From assembly GCA_947447665.1 (NCBI GenBank), contig CANFJX010000014.1, forward strand, positions 1 through 59,179: 59,179 nucleotides of DNA, written 5' to 3'. The notes beneath the pieces are model-generated. The model ran no database searches. It was not told the DNA's origin and worked only from the letters and a program-made list of their open reading frames with translations. Origin of the DNA: Bacteriovoracaceae bacterium. GTDB taxonomy: Bacteria; Bdellovibrionota; UBA1018. A program made the position numbers and the translations under genes. This document shows positions 33,253 to 41,353 of the stretch, piece by piece (position 1 is the stretch's first letter; every line of letters starts with the position of its first letter).

Positions 33253-33924
33253 TTACATCAAATTCAAAGGAGCACTGACGGTGAGCAACAATTGATTGCT
33301 GGTTTGTGCTGCAACAGAAATCGGGACATTGCCCATTCCAACTACATTAGCGTTAAAGGTAGAAGCGGCGTAACTCTGGAAAAAATACTCAGCGTTGACG
33401 TTCAACATCGACCAAAAATTATAGCCAGCTCCAATTTTAAACGATGAACCAGTGAGTGCATTCTTTCCTGAGAAAGTGGTTCCCAATACTGCACCGTCTA
33501 CGGTGCTACTCATATTGTCTAGGAAATTGTACCCAACCCAAACACGAAACGACATAGGCAATTGCACCCCGGCAACTAATCCCAATTTCGTCTGATTTCC
33601 ATTGGTGACTTTCATATTAGAGAGAGCGCTCCCGTTTGATGCTGTATAGTCTGGCTGGTTTGCACTCAAGCCTTGATACCAAGAAAAATCAGGACCGGCA
33701 AAAAACATATCTAAGAACTTCACGTTTGCTCGCAAGCCCAAACCTAGGGACGAAAAGGTAGCATTGGTGTTAGGAGCCTTAAACTGTGCACTCGTACCAA
33801 CATTACCCAAGAACTGATAACCTACATAGGGTTCTACATCAAGCCCCACTCCACCAGCAAAGGATACGGAAGAGACCAGAAGCACACCCAAGAGCGGTAA
33901 TAATTTTTTCCAATTGGATTTCAT
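33253..33924 (-). CDS. Outer-membrane beta-barrel protein (paralogue B)
   Basis: A 223-aa protein with a signal peptide (LLPLLGVLLVSSVSFA), a paralogue of the barrel protein at 30134-30748 and slightly longer in two loops. The strand pattern ends in LLLTVSAPLNLM. AAAGGAG lies 5-11 nt before the ATG, a strong site. It is probably an abundant small outer-membrane protein. Confidence 0.82.
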   Translation of the reverse strand: MKSNWKKLLPLLGVLLVSSVSFAGGVGLDVEPYVGYQFLGNVGTSAQFKAPNTNATFSSLGLGLRANVKFLDMFFAGPDFSWYQGLSANQPDYTASNGSALSNMKVTNGNQTKLGLVAGVQLPMSFRVWVGYNFLDNMSSTVDGAVLGTTFSGKNALTGSSFKIGAGYNFWSMLNVNAEYFFQSYAASTFNANVVGMGNVPISVAAQTSNQLLLTVSAPLNLM

Positions 33925-34054
33925 TTTTACTCCTTTCGAAGAGTTAAAAAAATTAATCTTGAAACAGATAAAATTGTTCCACGAATAAGTCTTACGATCA
34001 AATTAATTTATTTAATCACACTGCGTCATAGCGACTTGACCACACGAAGGTAGT

Positions 34055-35428
34055 TTAATTACACCGAGGATCTGAATTCAGACCACCCATCATACCTGAA
34101 TAAGATCCTCCACCCTGAGCGATACATTCGCCGTCGGGGACCCAATTGCCTTGCAAACGAGTGCACTCATCTTGGGTAAATAAACGAATCCTTGAAGAAG
34201 GTCCCCACATGGCTAGCTCTGATCCAGCTACTATTGGATCGAGCCCACTGCCGGGAACATGCCCACCGCAGGCTTCAAAGACTCCAACAAACCCTAACCG
34301 AATATTGTAGTCGACTTGATCTTGCGGGAGTACCTGACTGGGGTCACAGAGAGCGTTCATATAACTGAGGGCTGCCGAGAAGGAACCCCCTCCAGACATT
34401 AAGCACTCACCATTTCCTATCCAGTTTCCGCCGAGTTGGCTGCAGGAAGCACTCGAAAATAGACGAACATCCCATCCCAGCATTCCTGGATACCCCATGC
34501 AGTTATAAGTAGGAAGTGAAGAGGAAGTTACTGTGCCTATCGAGCTGACATCCTCACTTGAAACTAATTGAGTGTAATCAGCGAGCGCTTGAGATTGCGT
34601 CAAAGCATGATCATAGATAGCAGATACCGAGAAGAGGGGCGGCAGCAAAGAATTGTCTGAGCTCAGTACCGGGATCGGAGCGCATCCACGACCTGCGATT
34701 AAATCACTTTTCAATACGGTGACCGTCGCTTCCGGATTGCCATCAACATAAAGTTTCATCACCGCGCTCACGGGATCTGATGACCCATCGTAAACTCCTG
34801 CCATGAGATGGGTGTTTCCATCGTTGAACCCAGCATCGGCACTGAGCAAATTCAGATCACCCTCCCCGCACGGAACGGAAAACACCACCCGACCCTGATC
34901 GTTCATCGAAAACACAAATTGCCCTGGCCCATCTCCGGAGGTGCTCCCTGATCCCGACTGAAACGGAGACTCAGAGGAAAAACCCAGCTCAACGGACATG
35001 CTCGACGTTACCATCCCACCCGACATGGTGTTTGAGGCCACTCCAGCCGCACCCATAGATAGTTCGTCCGATGAAGAAACCACCACGGATGAGGCTCTGT
35101 CACCCACCCCATTTGAAATCTCGGAGATTACAGTCGAGTCGGCACCAGGATCGGTACTCATCATGACCCTTGCCTTGTTTCTAAGAGAAACCAAAGTGAA
35201 GGCAGTTTGATTGATTTTATTTTGCTTGGAACCGGAACCCGATGAGCCTCTGAGAGGATCCGAAACGGTCATTCCGCCCGTGGAGGCCCCGCTTGAAGCC
35301 GACTTTAGGTCCTGGACGGACAAGGAGCTCATACATCCCGTTAAAAGGATCGGCAGGATGATCGGCACCCGGATCAGCGATGCAGGGTTGAGACCCTGCT
35401 TTTTTTGGCTCTTACTTGAACTCTGCAT
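34055..35428 (-). CDS. Lipoprotein with LamG-like region and duplicated C-terminal module
   Basis: A 457-aa protein with lipobox LLTGC (Cys near residue 32), so membrane-anchored. A long Ser/Gly-rich linker leads to a region like concanavalin/LamG folds (NDGNTHLMAGVYDGS, MKLYVDGNPEATV, SVSAIYDHALT). The C-terminal third contains a duplicated module: VRLFSSASCSQLGGNWIGNG and IRLFTQDECTRLQGNWVPDG, each followed by ECL/ECI and a Gly/Ser run. It is likely surface-exposed and involved in binding. AGGTGG supports the ATG at 35428 over the GTG at 35437. Confidence 0.7.
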   Translation of the reverse strand: MQSSSKSQKKQGLNPASLIRVPIILPILLTGCMSSLSVQDLKSASSGASTGGMTVSDPLRGSSGSGSKQNKINQTAFTLVSLRNKARVMMSTDPGADSTVISEISNGVGDRASSVVVSSSDELSMGAAGVASNTMSGGMVTSSMSVELGFSSESPFQSGSGSTSGDGPGQFVFSMNDQGRVVFSVPCGEGDLNLLSADAGFNDGNTHLMAGVYDGSSDPVSAVMKLYVDGNPEATVTVLKSDLIAGRGCAPIPVLSSDNSLLPPLFSVSAIYDHALTQSQALADYTQLVSSEDVSSIGTVTSSSLPTYNCMGYPGMLGWDVRLFSSASCSQLGGNWIGNGECLMSGGGSFSAALSYMNALCDPSQVLPQDQVDYNIRLGFVGVFEACGGHVPGSGLDPIVAGSELAMWGPSSRIRLFTQDECTRLQGNWVPDGECIAQGGGSYSGMMGGLNSDPRCN

Positions 35429-35437
35429 TAAAACCAC

Positions 35438-35599
35438 CTCTCCTCTTCCTCGTAAACACTAGTCTAGGCCTTTGCACTGCATAGCCGCAATTGTGTCCCT
35501 AAGACTGCGTAGAAACAGACGCAGTCTTAGGGACACAGAGTGAATTCTTGCATTTTTTAGAAACTCAGCTAGTCTCTGAAAACTAAATTTTTGTCGGCT
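35438..35599. other. Non-coding stretch before the riboswitch
   Basis: This is the first part of the 429-bp gene-free stretch between the divergent lipoprotein and permease genes. It holds the 19-bp inverted repeat described separately and AT-rich sequence (35545-35595) suited to the permease promoter. I see no coding potential. Confidence 0.6.
35492..35537. repeat. 19-bp perfect inverted repeat
   Basis: TGTGTCCCTAAGACTGCGT (35492-35510) recurs exactly inverted at 35519-35537 around an 8-nt loop. There is no T-run on either side, so it is not a typical terminator. It could be a REP-like or transposon-derived hairpin. Confidence 0.8.
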
Positions 35600-35779
35600 C
35601 TAGAAGAGGAGCGCTTACTTAAAATTGGGCCAGGAAGGGCTCAAGGCGGAGATAAGCGCCGAAATAGACCTGGGGTTAAACCGTTTTCTTTAAACTGTTT
35701 TCAATGAACCCCATCTATTGGTCAGCAAGGTTAAAGCCTTTTGACTGTCATGGGAAATCGCCCCATGGAGTACTTCTGG
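35600..35779 (+). ncRNA. Lysine riboswitch (L-box)
   Basis: A 180-nt leader matches the lysine aptamer in order: P1 strand CTAGAAG (35600-35606) pairs with CTTCTGG (35773-35779); AGAGGAGCGC follows the 5' strand as in the L-box consensus; AAGCGCCGAAATAGACC matches the conserved GCCGAAG region; ATTGGTCAGC and a short AAGG/CCTT helix follow; then GACTGTCATGG leads into an ATGGG/CCCAT hairpin and TGGAGTACTTCTGG, close to the E. coli lysC ending. Downstream, CTCCC and CCTCG (35799-35810) could pair with the purine-rich GAGGGAG before the second candidate start, suggesting translational control. The call rests on motif order and helices, not on a covariance search. Confidence 0.85.
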
Positions 35780-35866
35780 ATTCGCGTTCGGGACTCATCT
35801 CCCTTCCTCGATTCCACTCCTACTCTCCTGATTACTTCTATGAGGCCAGCCAGTCTTAGGATTTGA

Positions 35867-37648
35867 ATGAGGAATTTGAACGAGGGAGACCGTAACCGCA
35901 TGAAACTTGCCTGGAAAAACCTAATTAGGACTCAATCAGTCGCTCGACTTCAGCAGAACATTCAACAAGCGAATCAATCGCAGAACTCAGCTAGCCTCAA
36001 TAAAACCCTGAGCGTTTGGGATTTGACCTCACTCGGGGTTGCAGCCATCGTGGGTGCCGGGATTTTCTCGACGATTGGTAACGCCGTATCGGTCGGTGGC
36101 CCCGCCGTGGTCTTTCTTTTCATTTTTACCGCGCTCGCCTGTGCATTCTCAGCTCTTTGCTATGCCGAGTTTGCCTCGGCGATCCCTCTCGCAGGATCTG
36201 CCTATACTTATGCTTATGTGGCTTTTGGAGAAATCTTTGCTTGGATCATCGGTTGGGACTTGCTCATGGAATATGCCATTAGCAACATTGCAGTGGCGAT
36301 TTCCTGGAGTGAGTATTTTGCTAATCTCTTGGCGGGTTACGGCATCCACATCCCCACCTATTTTAGCATCGACTTTTTAAGCGCCTACCGATCCTATCAT
36401 CAAGTCCAAGCCAGCCTCCTCCACGGCGACACCCTCGCCGCCCTTTCTGTGACGGACCCCACGCTGATCAGATACTCACAAGCTTGGCTCGACGCGCCCC
36501 GACTGGGTAATCTACCGTTGATTCTAAATCTCCCCGCCTTAGGCATAACTTTTCTCGTCACTTGGATTGCATATCTCGGAATTCAGGAGTCCAAGCGCGC
36601 TTCAAATGTTCTGGTATCCATCAAAGTCATGGTGATTTTACTCGTGATTATCTTAGGAGCTTTTTATATTCACCCTGGAAACTGGGTGCCTTTTGCTCCT
36701 CATGGATTAGGTGGTGTATTCAAAGGAGCTTCGGCAGTTTTCTTTGCGTACATTGGCTTTGACGCCCTATCCACTACCGCCGAAGAGTGCAAAGACCCTC
36801 AGAGAGACCTTCCCCGAGGGATGTTCATGGCTTTGGGAATCTGCACCCTCCTTTACGTGCTCGTCACTCTCGTCCTGACTGGAATGGTACCCTTCCAAAA
36901 ACTAGGCGTAGGAGACCCATTAGCCTATGTTTTTGGCCCAGACGGCGCGAACTTGCCGTGGGTATCAGCAGTGATTTCTGTAACTGCTGTGATTTCGTTG
37001 TTTACGGTCCTTCTCGTTTATCAGTTAGGGCAGCCCAGAATTTGGATGGCCATGAGCCGAGACGGCTTACTTCCCCCGATATTCTCGGCAATTCATCCTC
37101 GTTACAGGACTCCCTGGTTTTCTACCCTCTTAACGGGAGTCTTCGTTGCTGTACCGTCCCTCTTTATGAACTTAGTGGAAGTTACTAATCTAGCAAGCAT
37201 CGGAACCCTTTTCGCATTTACATTAGTCTGCGGAGGCGTTTTGATTTTAGACACCCGCCCGGAGATGAATGATAGAAAGTTTAGAATTCCCTACATTAAC
37301 TCAAAATGGATCTTCCCAAGTATGCTCTTAATAGGCCTGCTCTCCGTCATGATCTTCAATTTCAACCTCCTCACAGCGGAAACCTCAACTTGGTTTAAAC
37401 TTGAAACTCACCTCCCCTATGGTGTTTTTATTCTCGCAATGACTTTGCTTTCAGGGCTTTGCTTTAAGAAAAAACTCTCCCTCATCCCAGTCCTGGGGCT
37501 TTCCACCTGTTTTTATCTCATCACTGAGCTAGGCTTGGCGAACTGGATCCGCTTTGGAGTCTGGCTTTTAATTGGTCTCAGCCTCTACTTTGTCTACGGA
37601 ATGAAGAACAGCAAGCTAAATAGAAATTCAACTTATACACAGAAATAA
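35867..37648 (+). CDS. Cationic amino-acid (probably lysine) permease, APC superfamily
   Basis: A 593-aa membrane protein with about 12-14 helices. It has the APC signature LTSLGVAAIVGAGIFSTIGNAV in helix 1 and AGSAYTYAYVAFGEIFAWIIGWDLLMEYA, closest to the CAT/YfnA branch; the middle has SAVFFAYIGFDALSTTAEECKDPQRDLPRG, also CAT-like. The upstream lysine riboswitch points to lysine as substrate; that is inference. Two starts are possible: ATG 35867 (AGGA 5 nt upstream) and ATG 35900 (GAGGGAG 11 nt upstream). Confidence 0.9.
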   Translation: MRNLNEGDRNRMKLAWKNLIRTQSVARLQQNIQQANQSQNSASLNKTLSVWDLTSLGVAAIVGAGIFSTIGNAVSVGGPAVVFLFIFTALACAFSALCYAEFASAIPLAGSAYTYAYVAFGEIFAWIIGWDLLMEYAISNIAVAISWSEYFANLLAGYGIHIPTYFSIDFLSAYRSYHQVQASLLHGDTLAALSVTDPTLIRYSQAWLDAPRLGNLPLILNLPALGITFLVTWIAYLGIQESKRASNVLVSIKVMVILLVIILGAFYIHPGNWVPFAPHGLGGVFKGASAVFFAYIGFDALSTTAEECKDPQRDLPRGMFMALGICTLLYVLVTLVLTGMVPFQKLGVGDPLAYVFGPDGANLPWVSAVISVTAVISLFTVLLVYQLGQPRIWMAMSRDGLLPPIFSAIHPRYRTPWFSTLLTGVFVAVPSLFMNLVEVTNLASIGTLFAFTLVCGGVLILDTRPEMNDRKFRIPYINSKWIFPSMLLIGLLSVMIFNFNLLTAETSTWFKLETHLPYGVFILAMTLLSGLCFKKKLSLIPVLGLSTCFYLITELGLANWIRFGVWLLIGLSLYFVYGMKNSKLNRNSTYTQK

Positions 37649-37707
37649 CCAGCATGATTGAAATATTCTATTGATTATTTATTAAATAAGATATAGATAC
37701 AGACCCC

Positions 37708-38580
37708 ATGAAATGGACTCGAAGATCTACCATTGCTTTGTTGTCTTTATCGATCCAATCAATGGCTTTTACTCCTCAGGCTCAAGCCAATAATGAGGCA
37801 TTTCTCCAGGAGCTATTTCATCTTATCAACGAAATCCAAACGAATCACCTCGAGGACTACCTTCCCCCCGAAAAACTGAGCCAATTTATAACCATGATCG
37901 AAATCATGAACAATGGCGCACTTTTAGATGCTGAAGAACTCACTACCGACGACCAAGAGGAAATTAGAACTGAATTTTTTAAGTTCAACTTTCGGGAGGT
38001 AAACTTAAAAATCAATCATTCATCTCACCCGAGCGCTCACCCGAGCGAAGTCGAATCCCAAGTGGCTCAATTCTCAGAACAGTCCCTAGCTAGAACCTCG
38101 GCTGCAGCGATTGAGCATATCAGAGAACGCCTCATTCAAATGTACCGAGAACAAAAAAGTCTCCTCCGGAGCGAGCTCGGAGAGGACCACAGCTTTCTCG
38201 TCAGACGATTCAGTGGCAGCCGACTCGAACTCCTGCGTGAATTCTCTGCTGAATCTGCGAACTCAGGATACATAGCTCAAAAAGATTTCTCTCGAATTAT
38301 TCAGATTTTGAGCGAAGAAATTCCCGAGCTTCAGATTGCCGAAATCGAAAAAGCAGCATCAATTCTAGAAGAACTAGAACAGCCACTTCTGCAACCAGAC
38401 GTCGAGGCACTATCCGCCCAAACTGCAATCATACCGACGGATGAAGAGCTCCGCACCCAACTTAGTCAAATCTCAAAACGAGACGTCAGCGCTTTTACTT
38501 CATGGAGCCGAGAAAGAATCGAAGCCACCCTGGCTCGAATTTCTCATTATGACCGAACTAATTCACATCATAAAAAATGA
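37708..38580 (+). CDS. Exported helical protein
   Basis: A 290-aa protein with a signal peptide (IALLSLSIQSMAFTPQAQA). The mature part is almost wholly helical and acidic, with many Glu, Gln and Leu (for example EAFLQELFHLINEIQ and FSRIIQILSEEIPELQIAEIEKAASILEELEQ). No family recognised. It starts 59 nt after the permease through AT-rich sequence and lacks a good ribosome-binding site. Confidence 0.62.
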   Translation: MKWTRRSTIALLSLSIQSMAFTPQAQANNEAFLQELFHLINEIQTNHLEDYLPPEKLSQFITMIEIMNNGALLDAEELTTDDQEEIRTEFFKFNFREVNLKINHSSHPSAHPSEVESQVAQFSEQSLARTSAAAIEHIRERLIQMYREQKSLLRSELGEDHSFLVRRFSGSRLELLREFSAESANSGYIAQKDFSRIIQILSEEIPELQIAEIEKAASILEELEQPLLQPDVEALSAQTAIIPTDEELRTQLSQISKRDVSAFTSWSRERIEATLARISHYDRTNSHHKK

Positions 38581-38735
38581 TGATATTTTTTACAGGCTTC
38601 AGAAAGTTACTCAGCTAAATATACTTGAATTGAAAATTCATTTACATTAGCTATTGATTTTATATCGATTTATTCATTTTTTTAAATTGGCCTATTTATT
38701 GAATATCCCACCCAGCAAGAAGGTGAGGTACTTTT

Positions 38736-39140
38736 ATGAAAAGACTTTTTTCTAAATTTTTACTGCGTTTTTTTCTGGCAATGAACTTATTAATGGCTTT
38801 CTCCCTCAACGCCCATGCATCTTCAGAGGGATTCTTTCCCAATACCAGAGCAAAAATAAAGACCATCCTTCGCACAGATGAAAGCTCAGTTGGAAAAAAG
38901 ATTTACAGTGGGATTAAACGAACCGCTCGAATCGCTACCGCTCCCATCGTCGGAGTACGAAGAGGAATCAAAGAGTCTTTCTACTCTGTGCCTACCTTCT
39001 CGGGACCTATGATCGTTTACAATCCAATTCGAGGCGGAATCTATGGAATATGGGCCGCAGGTAAGACGGTCATTTCCGGAGGACTCATGCCAAAATCGAT
39101 TCGACCTGGATTCAGTGAATCGTTTGAGAGCACTAAATAG
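38736..39140 (+). CDS. Small exported basic protein
   Basis: A 134-aa protein with a signal peptide (LLRFFLAMNLLMAFSLNAHA). The mature part is basic, with RARIKTI-like charged segments and GIYGIWAAGKTVISGGLMP near the end. AGGTGAGG precedes the ATG. Unknown family; possibly periplasmic. Confidence 0.65.
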   Translation: MKRLFSKFLLRFFLAMNLLMAFSLNAHASSEGFFPNTRAKIKTILRTDESSVGKKIYSGIKRTARIATAPIVGVRRGIKESFYSVPTFSGPMIVYNPIRGGIYGIWAAGKTVISGGLMPKSIRPGFSESFESTK

Positions 39141-39186
39141 ATCGCGATCGACACTCAAAACTCAAAAAGTGCAATCTGAACCTGAA

Positions 39187-39636
39187 CTAGTCATCACGCC
39201 GAGGAGATCGGCGCAAAGATTTCTTTTGGGAATTTTTACTTTTGCTCGCCTTCACTCTCCGCTGACTTGAGCGGGAGGGCTGGGTCTTCCTTCGAAGCTT
39301 GGGGATTTTGGCTGCACTTGCCAAGCAGACTTTGAGTTTTTCGAGGCAGTCTTCCCGATTTCGACGCTGATCTCGAAAGCGGTCGCTAGAAAATACAATT
39401 TCGCCTTCATTTGTAATCGTCGCTGCAAGCTTCTCCAAGAGACGTGCTCGTAGGACTTCAGTAATACTTGGGCTTGCCACTAGGCTCCAGCGCAAAACGG
39501 CCTTAGTATTGACTTTATTCACGTTTTGACCACCAGGGCCCGAGCTCCGAACATAAGTCAACTCAACTTCAGAAAGCGGAATCGTAATCCCCGAGTTAAC
39601 CACAATCCTTGTGAGGTCACTTGTTTGAATGCCCAC
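39187..39636 (-). CDS. arfB: Alternative ribosome-rescue factor / peptidyl-tRNA hydrolase
   Basis: A 149-aa ArfB/YaeJ-type protein that frees stalled ribosomes by hydrolysing peptidyl-tRNA. The catalytic GGQ motif lies in RSSGPGGQNVNKVNTKAVLRW, and the C-terminal tail is very basic (KLRRKTQPSRSSQRRVKASK), as needed to enter the empty mRNA channel. The start is GTG with GGGAGG about 9 nt upstream. Confidence 0.93.
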   Translation of the reverse strand: MGIQTSDLTRIVVNSGITIPLSEVELTYVRSSGPGGQNVNKVNTKAVLRWSLVASPSITEVLRARLLEKLAATITNEGEIVFSSDRFRDQRRNREDCLEKLKVCLASAAKIPKLRRKTQPSRSSQRRVKASKSKNSQKKSLRRSPRRDD

Positions 39637-39778
39637 CCAATTATCCTCCCCCCTGCAAAGAAGCAGAATAGACCATGACGCTGGGAGATCTCAAAAAATC
39701 AAAATTTTGCGTGCTCACTTTCAAAATCGTCGCTCCCTCTTTCTACTTTATTTGATCTCACACTTTTTCTATTTTGGC

Positions 39779-39829
39779 TGGGCAAACTGGACGAGTTTGG
39801 AACCTTTTGTAGAGGGCTGGCGGCGTAGG
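39779..39829. repeat. 51-bp direct repeat, copy 1 (island boundary)
   Basis: Matches 40560-40610 at 47 of 51 positions without gaps. It begins with TTGGCTGGG-like sequence (39774-39782), the same nine bases that form the 3' end of the tRNA-Gln gene at 41540-41548. Confidence 0.85.
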
Positions 39830-39846
39830 TGCAGCAAAAAAAGCCA

Positions 39847-39864
39847 ATTGCGAAATTTCGCAAT
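39847..39864. promoter_or_regulatory. 18-bp perfect palindrome, probable operator
   Basis: ATTGCGAAATTTCGCAAT is fully self-complementary and lies 18 nt before the start of the degenerate toxin frame. This is the usual place and form of an autoregulatory operator bound by an XRE-type antitoxin. Confidence 0.55.
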
Positions 39865-39882
39865 AATGCTATTCTCTTAACT

Positions 39883-40191
39883 ATGTCGAGTTTAAGGCGA
39901 ACTTATAAAATCCGCCCTATCACTGTAAACAATGTCAAAGTTGTGCAAGTGGTCATCGACTCCCATTTTGAAAAAAAACACAGCAAAACCATGAACGATC
40001 AACTCATTCTGGCCCTAGTAAACTAGCTGGATGGAAGGTTTTAACTACCGGATTCAAAAAGAGGAAGATATTCCTATTTTGCCACACTGATTGAGCTGAA
40101 CAGAAAACAGTTCCGGCTAGTTTGGTTGCTTGAAGATCATGTAATCTATATTGGAGTCATAAATGCCTACCGAGACAATAGAAGAAGGTGA
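39883..40191 (+). pseudogene. Toxin-like gene with two in-frame stop codons
   Basis: Reading one frame from 39883 gives a coherent 102-codon protein interrupted by TAG (40024-40026) and TAA (40042-40044). The first part is YKIRPITVNNVKVVQVVIDSHF and the second is YSYFATLIELNRKQ and FRLVWLLEDHVIYIGVINAYR, ending at TGA 40189-40191. Both parts stay in frame, so only point mutations broke it. The position 3 nt before an XRE antitoxin gene, its size, and the IELNxKxFRLVWLLED ending suggest a type II toxin. I know the pattern only from memory of XRE-linked small proteins. Confidence 0.75.
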
Positions 40192-40194
40192 ATC

Positions 40195-40497
40195 ATGGGA
40201 TTTCCAAGTGAAAAAGAATTAAGAACAATTCGGATAAAACTTCAAAATTCAGAACCCTCTCGACTGCTACCGAACGATGCCTCCAAAGCAGATCAGGTCA
40301 AATATAAGTTATGCGAGAAATTTGTGATTTACTTGCTCGACCACAAAATGACACAAGCTCAGCTCGCAAAAAGACTCAAGATCGATCCATCCCGTATCAA
40401 TGAGATAGTTAAGTATCGAATCGACCTCTACACCATTGATAAGTTGATGGATTTAGCCGAACGCCTGGAAATAGATTTTGATGTGAAAGTAGCTTAA
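40195..40497 (+). CDS. XRE-family antitoxin/regulator
   Basis: A 100-aa protein with a helix-turn-helix at about residues 50-75 (MTQAQLAKRLKIDPSRINEIVKYRIDLYTIDKLMDLAERL) and a short end. AAGG lies before the ATG inside the end of the preceding degenerate toxin frame. It probably represses its own promoter through the 18-bp palindrome. With the toxin broken, it may persist as an orphan antitoxin. Confidence 0.82.
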   Translation: MGFPSEKELRTIRIKLQNSEPSRLLPNDASKADQVKYKLCEKFVIYLLDHKMTQAQLAKRLKIDPSRINEIVKYRIDLYTIDKLMDLAERLEIDFDVKVA

Positions 40498-40501
40498 AAA
40501 T

Positions 40502-40563
40502 TCGAATCCAGATTGCCCTTCACTTAAAAACTACTGATTTTATTGATGAAAAAATTGACTGGG
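40502..40563. repeat. 62-bp boundary repeat, copy 1
   Basis: Aligns gaplessly with 41280-41341 at about 46 of 62 positions and ends in TTGACTGGG, close to the tRNA-Gln 3' end. It runs directly into the 51-bp repeat copy at 40560. Confidence 0.7.
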
Positions 40564-40610
40564 CAATTTGGACGAGTTTAGAACCTTTTGTAGAGGGCTA
40601 GCGGCGTAGG
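40560..40610. repeat. 51-bp direct repeat, copy 2
   Basis: Second copy of the repeat at 39779-39829; the two bracket the degenerate toxin and XRE gene, 781 bp apart. Confidence 0.85.
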
Positions 40611-40613
40611 AAC

Positions 40614-40928
40614 TTACGCTGCATCATCTAAGGTTACCTTCATCTTAAGACCCGCCTCATCCACTAACGCCTGCAGAGACAACCGTACAAACTGCTGGGG
40701 AGACCTACCTAGGATTTTGGCAAAGCGTGCAGCCCGCTCAGGACTCACCACCTTTCGGCCTCTCTCAATATCGCAAAGATGCGACGCTGAGATTCCAAGC
40801 TTTTTTGCAAAACCTGCCTGAGACTTCTCCTCGCCGAGGCGAATAGACTCAAGCAAACCTCCGAGGGTGAGTGGCCTTCCCGCGGCTTCTTCAAGGAACT
40901 TCATTGTTTCGCTTTTCTTAGTACTCAT
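40614..40928 (-). CDS. XRE-family antitoxin
   Basis: A 104-aa protein with a central helix-turn-helix (KSQAGFAKKLGISASHLCDIERGRKVVSPERAARFAKIL), the layout of HigA-like antitoxins that follow their toxin gene. The ATG at 40928 overlaps the toxin stop by 11 bp, with GAGG upstream; a longer start at 40970 lies inside the toxin and is unlikely. It would neutralise the toxin and repress the operon. Confidence 0.85.
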   Translation of the reverse strand: MSTKKSETMKFLEEAAGRPLTLGGLLESIRLGEEKSQAGFAKKLGISASHLCDIERGRKVVSPERAARFAKILGRSPQQFVRLSLQALVDEAGLKMKVTLDDAA

Positions 40929-41220
40929 GTTTAGACACCTCTTCGACAGATACAAACTCAATATCTCCATCGTCCTTAATCATATAGATAGCCCGATAGG
41001 CCCGACTTAAGCGAAGTGAGCGCTGACCTTGGCGGTCTCCATGCAATGGCTCATCATGATAGCCGGGGCACTTCCGAACCTCCTCTAGACTGCGGGTCTC
41101 CACATCATCCACCCATGCAGCAAGATTTTCGACAATATGCCTAGGTAGTTTCTGGAGTTGCTTTTGTGCGGTTTTGGCCAAATTCACTCGGCGAATCGTC
41201 ATGACTAAATCACTATACAC
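40918..41220 (-). CDS. RelE/HigB-type toxin
   Basis: A toxin of up to 100 aa of the RelE/ParE superfamily: VNLAKTAQKQLQKLPRHIVENLAAWVDDV forms the helical hairpin, and LHGDRQGQRSLRLSRAYRAIYMI the strands with the catalytic-type Arg/Tyr region. Such toxins cleave mRNA on the ribosome. It is in the toxin-first order with the XRE gene. Start GTG 41220 or ATG 41202. Three AGGTGAA-type sites lie directly upstream. This module looks intact, unlike its neighbour. Confidence 0.8.
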   Translation of the reverse strand: MYSDLVMTIRRVNLAKTAQKQLQKLPRHIVENLAAWVDDVETRSLEEVRKCPGYHDEPLHGDRQGQRSLRLSRAYRAIYMIKDDGDIEFVSVEEVSKHEY

Positions 41221-41225
41221 CTTGC

Positions 41226-41264
41226 AGGTGAAGCAATCAATCCAGTCTTCACCTTTTAGGTGAA
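41226..41264. promoter_or_regulatory. Operator-like array upstream of the toxin-antitoxin operon
   Basis: AGGTGAAG (41226-41233), CTTCACCT (41247-41254) and AGGTGAA (41258-41264) form two overlapping inverted pairs just upstream of the toxin start, as expected of sites bound by the XRE antitoxin. Confidence 0.6.
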
Positions 41265-41279
41265 CTTTTAAGTTACAGG

Positions 41280-41341
41280 CCGAATCCTAGTTGCCCTGCA
41301 TCTGAAAAGCATTGATCTTATTGAGGAAGATATTGGCTGGG
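41280..41341. repeat. 62-bp boundary repeat, copy 2
   Basis: Second copy of the repeat at 40502-40563. It leads straight into the 21-bp duplicate of the tRNA-Gln 3' end (41333-41353). Confidence 0.7.
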
Positions 41342-41353
41342 GGACTAGGACTC
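41333..41353. repeat. Duplicate of the tRNA-Gln 3' end (att-like)
   Basis: Twenty-one bases are identical to 41540-41560, i.e. the CCA end, discriminator, acceptor 3' strand and part of the T arm of tRNA-Gln. Such duplications mark att sites of elements that integrate into tRNA genes. The duplicate is 207 bp from the intact gene. Confidence 0.8.
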
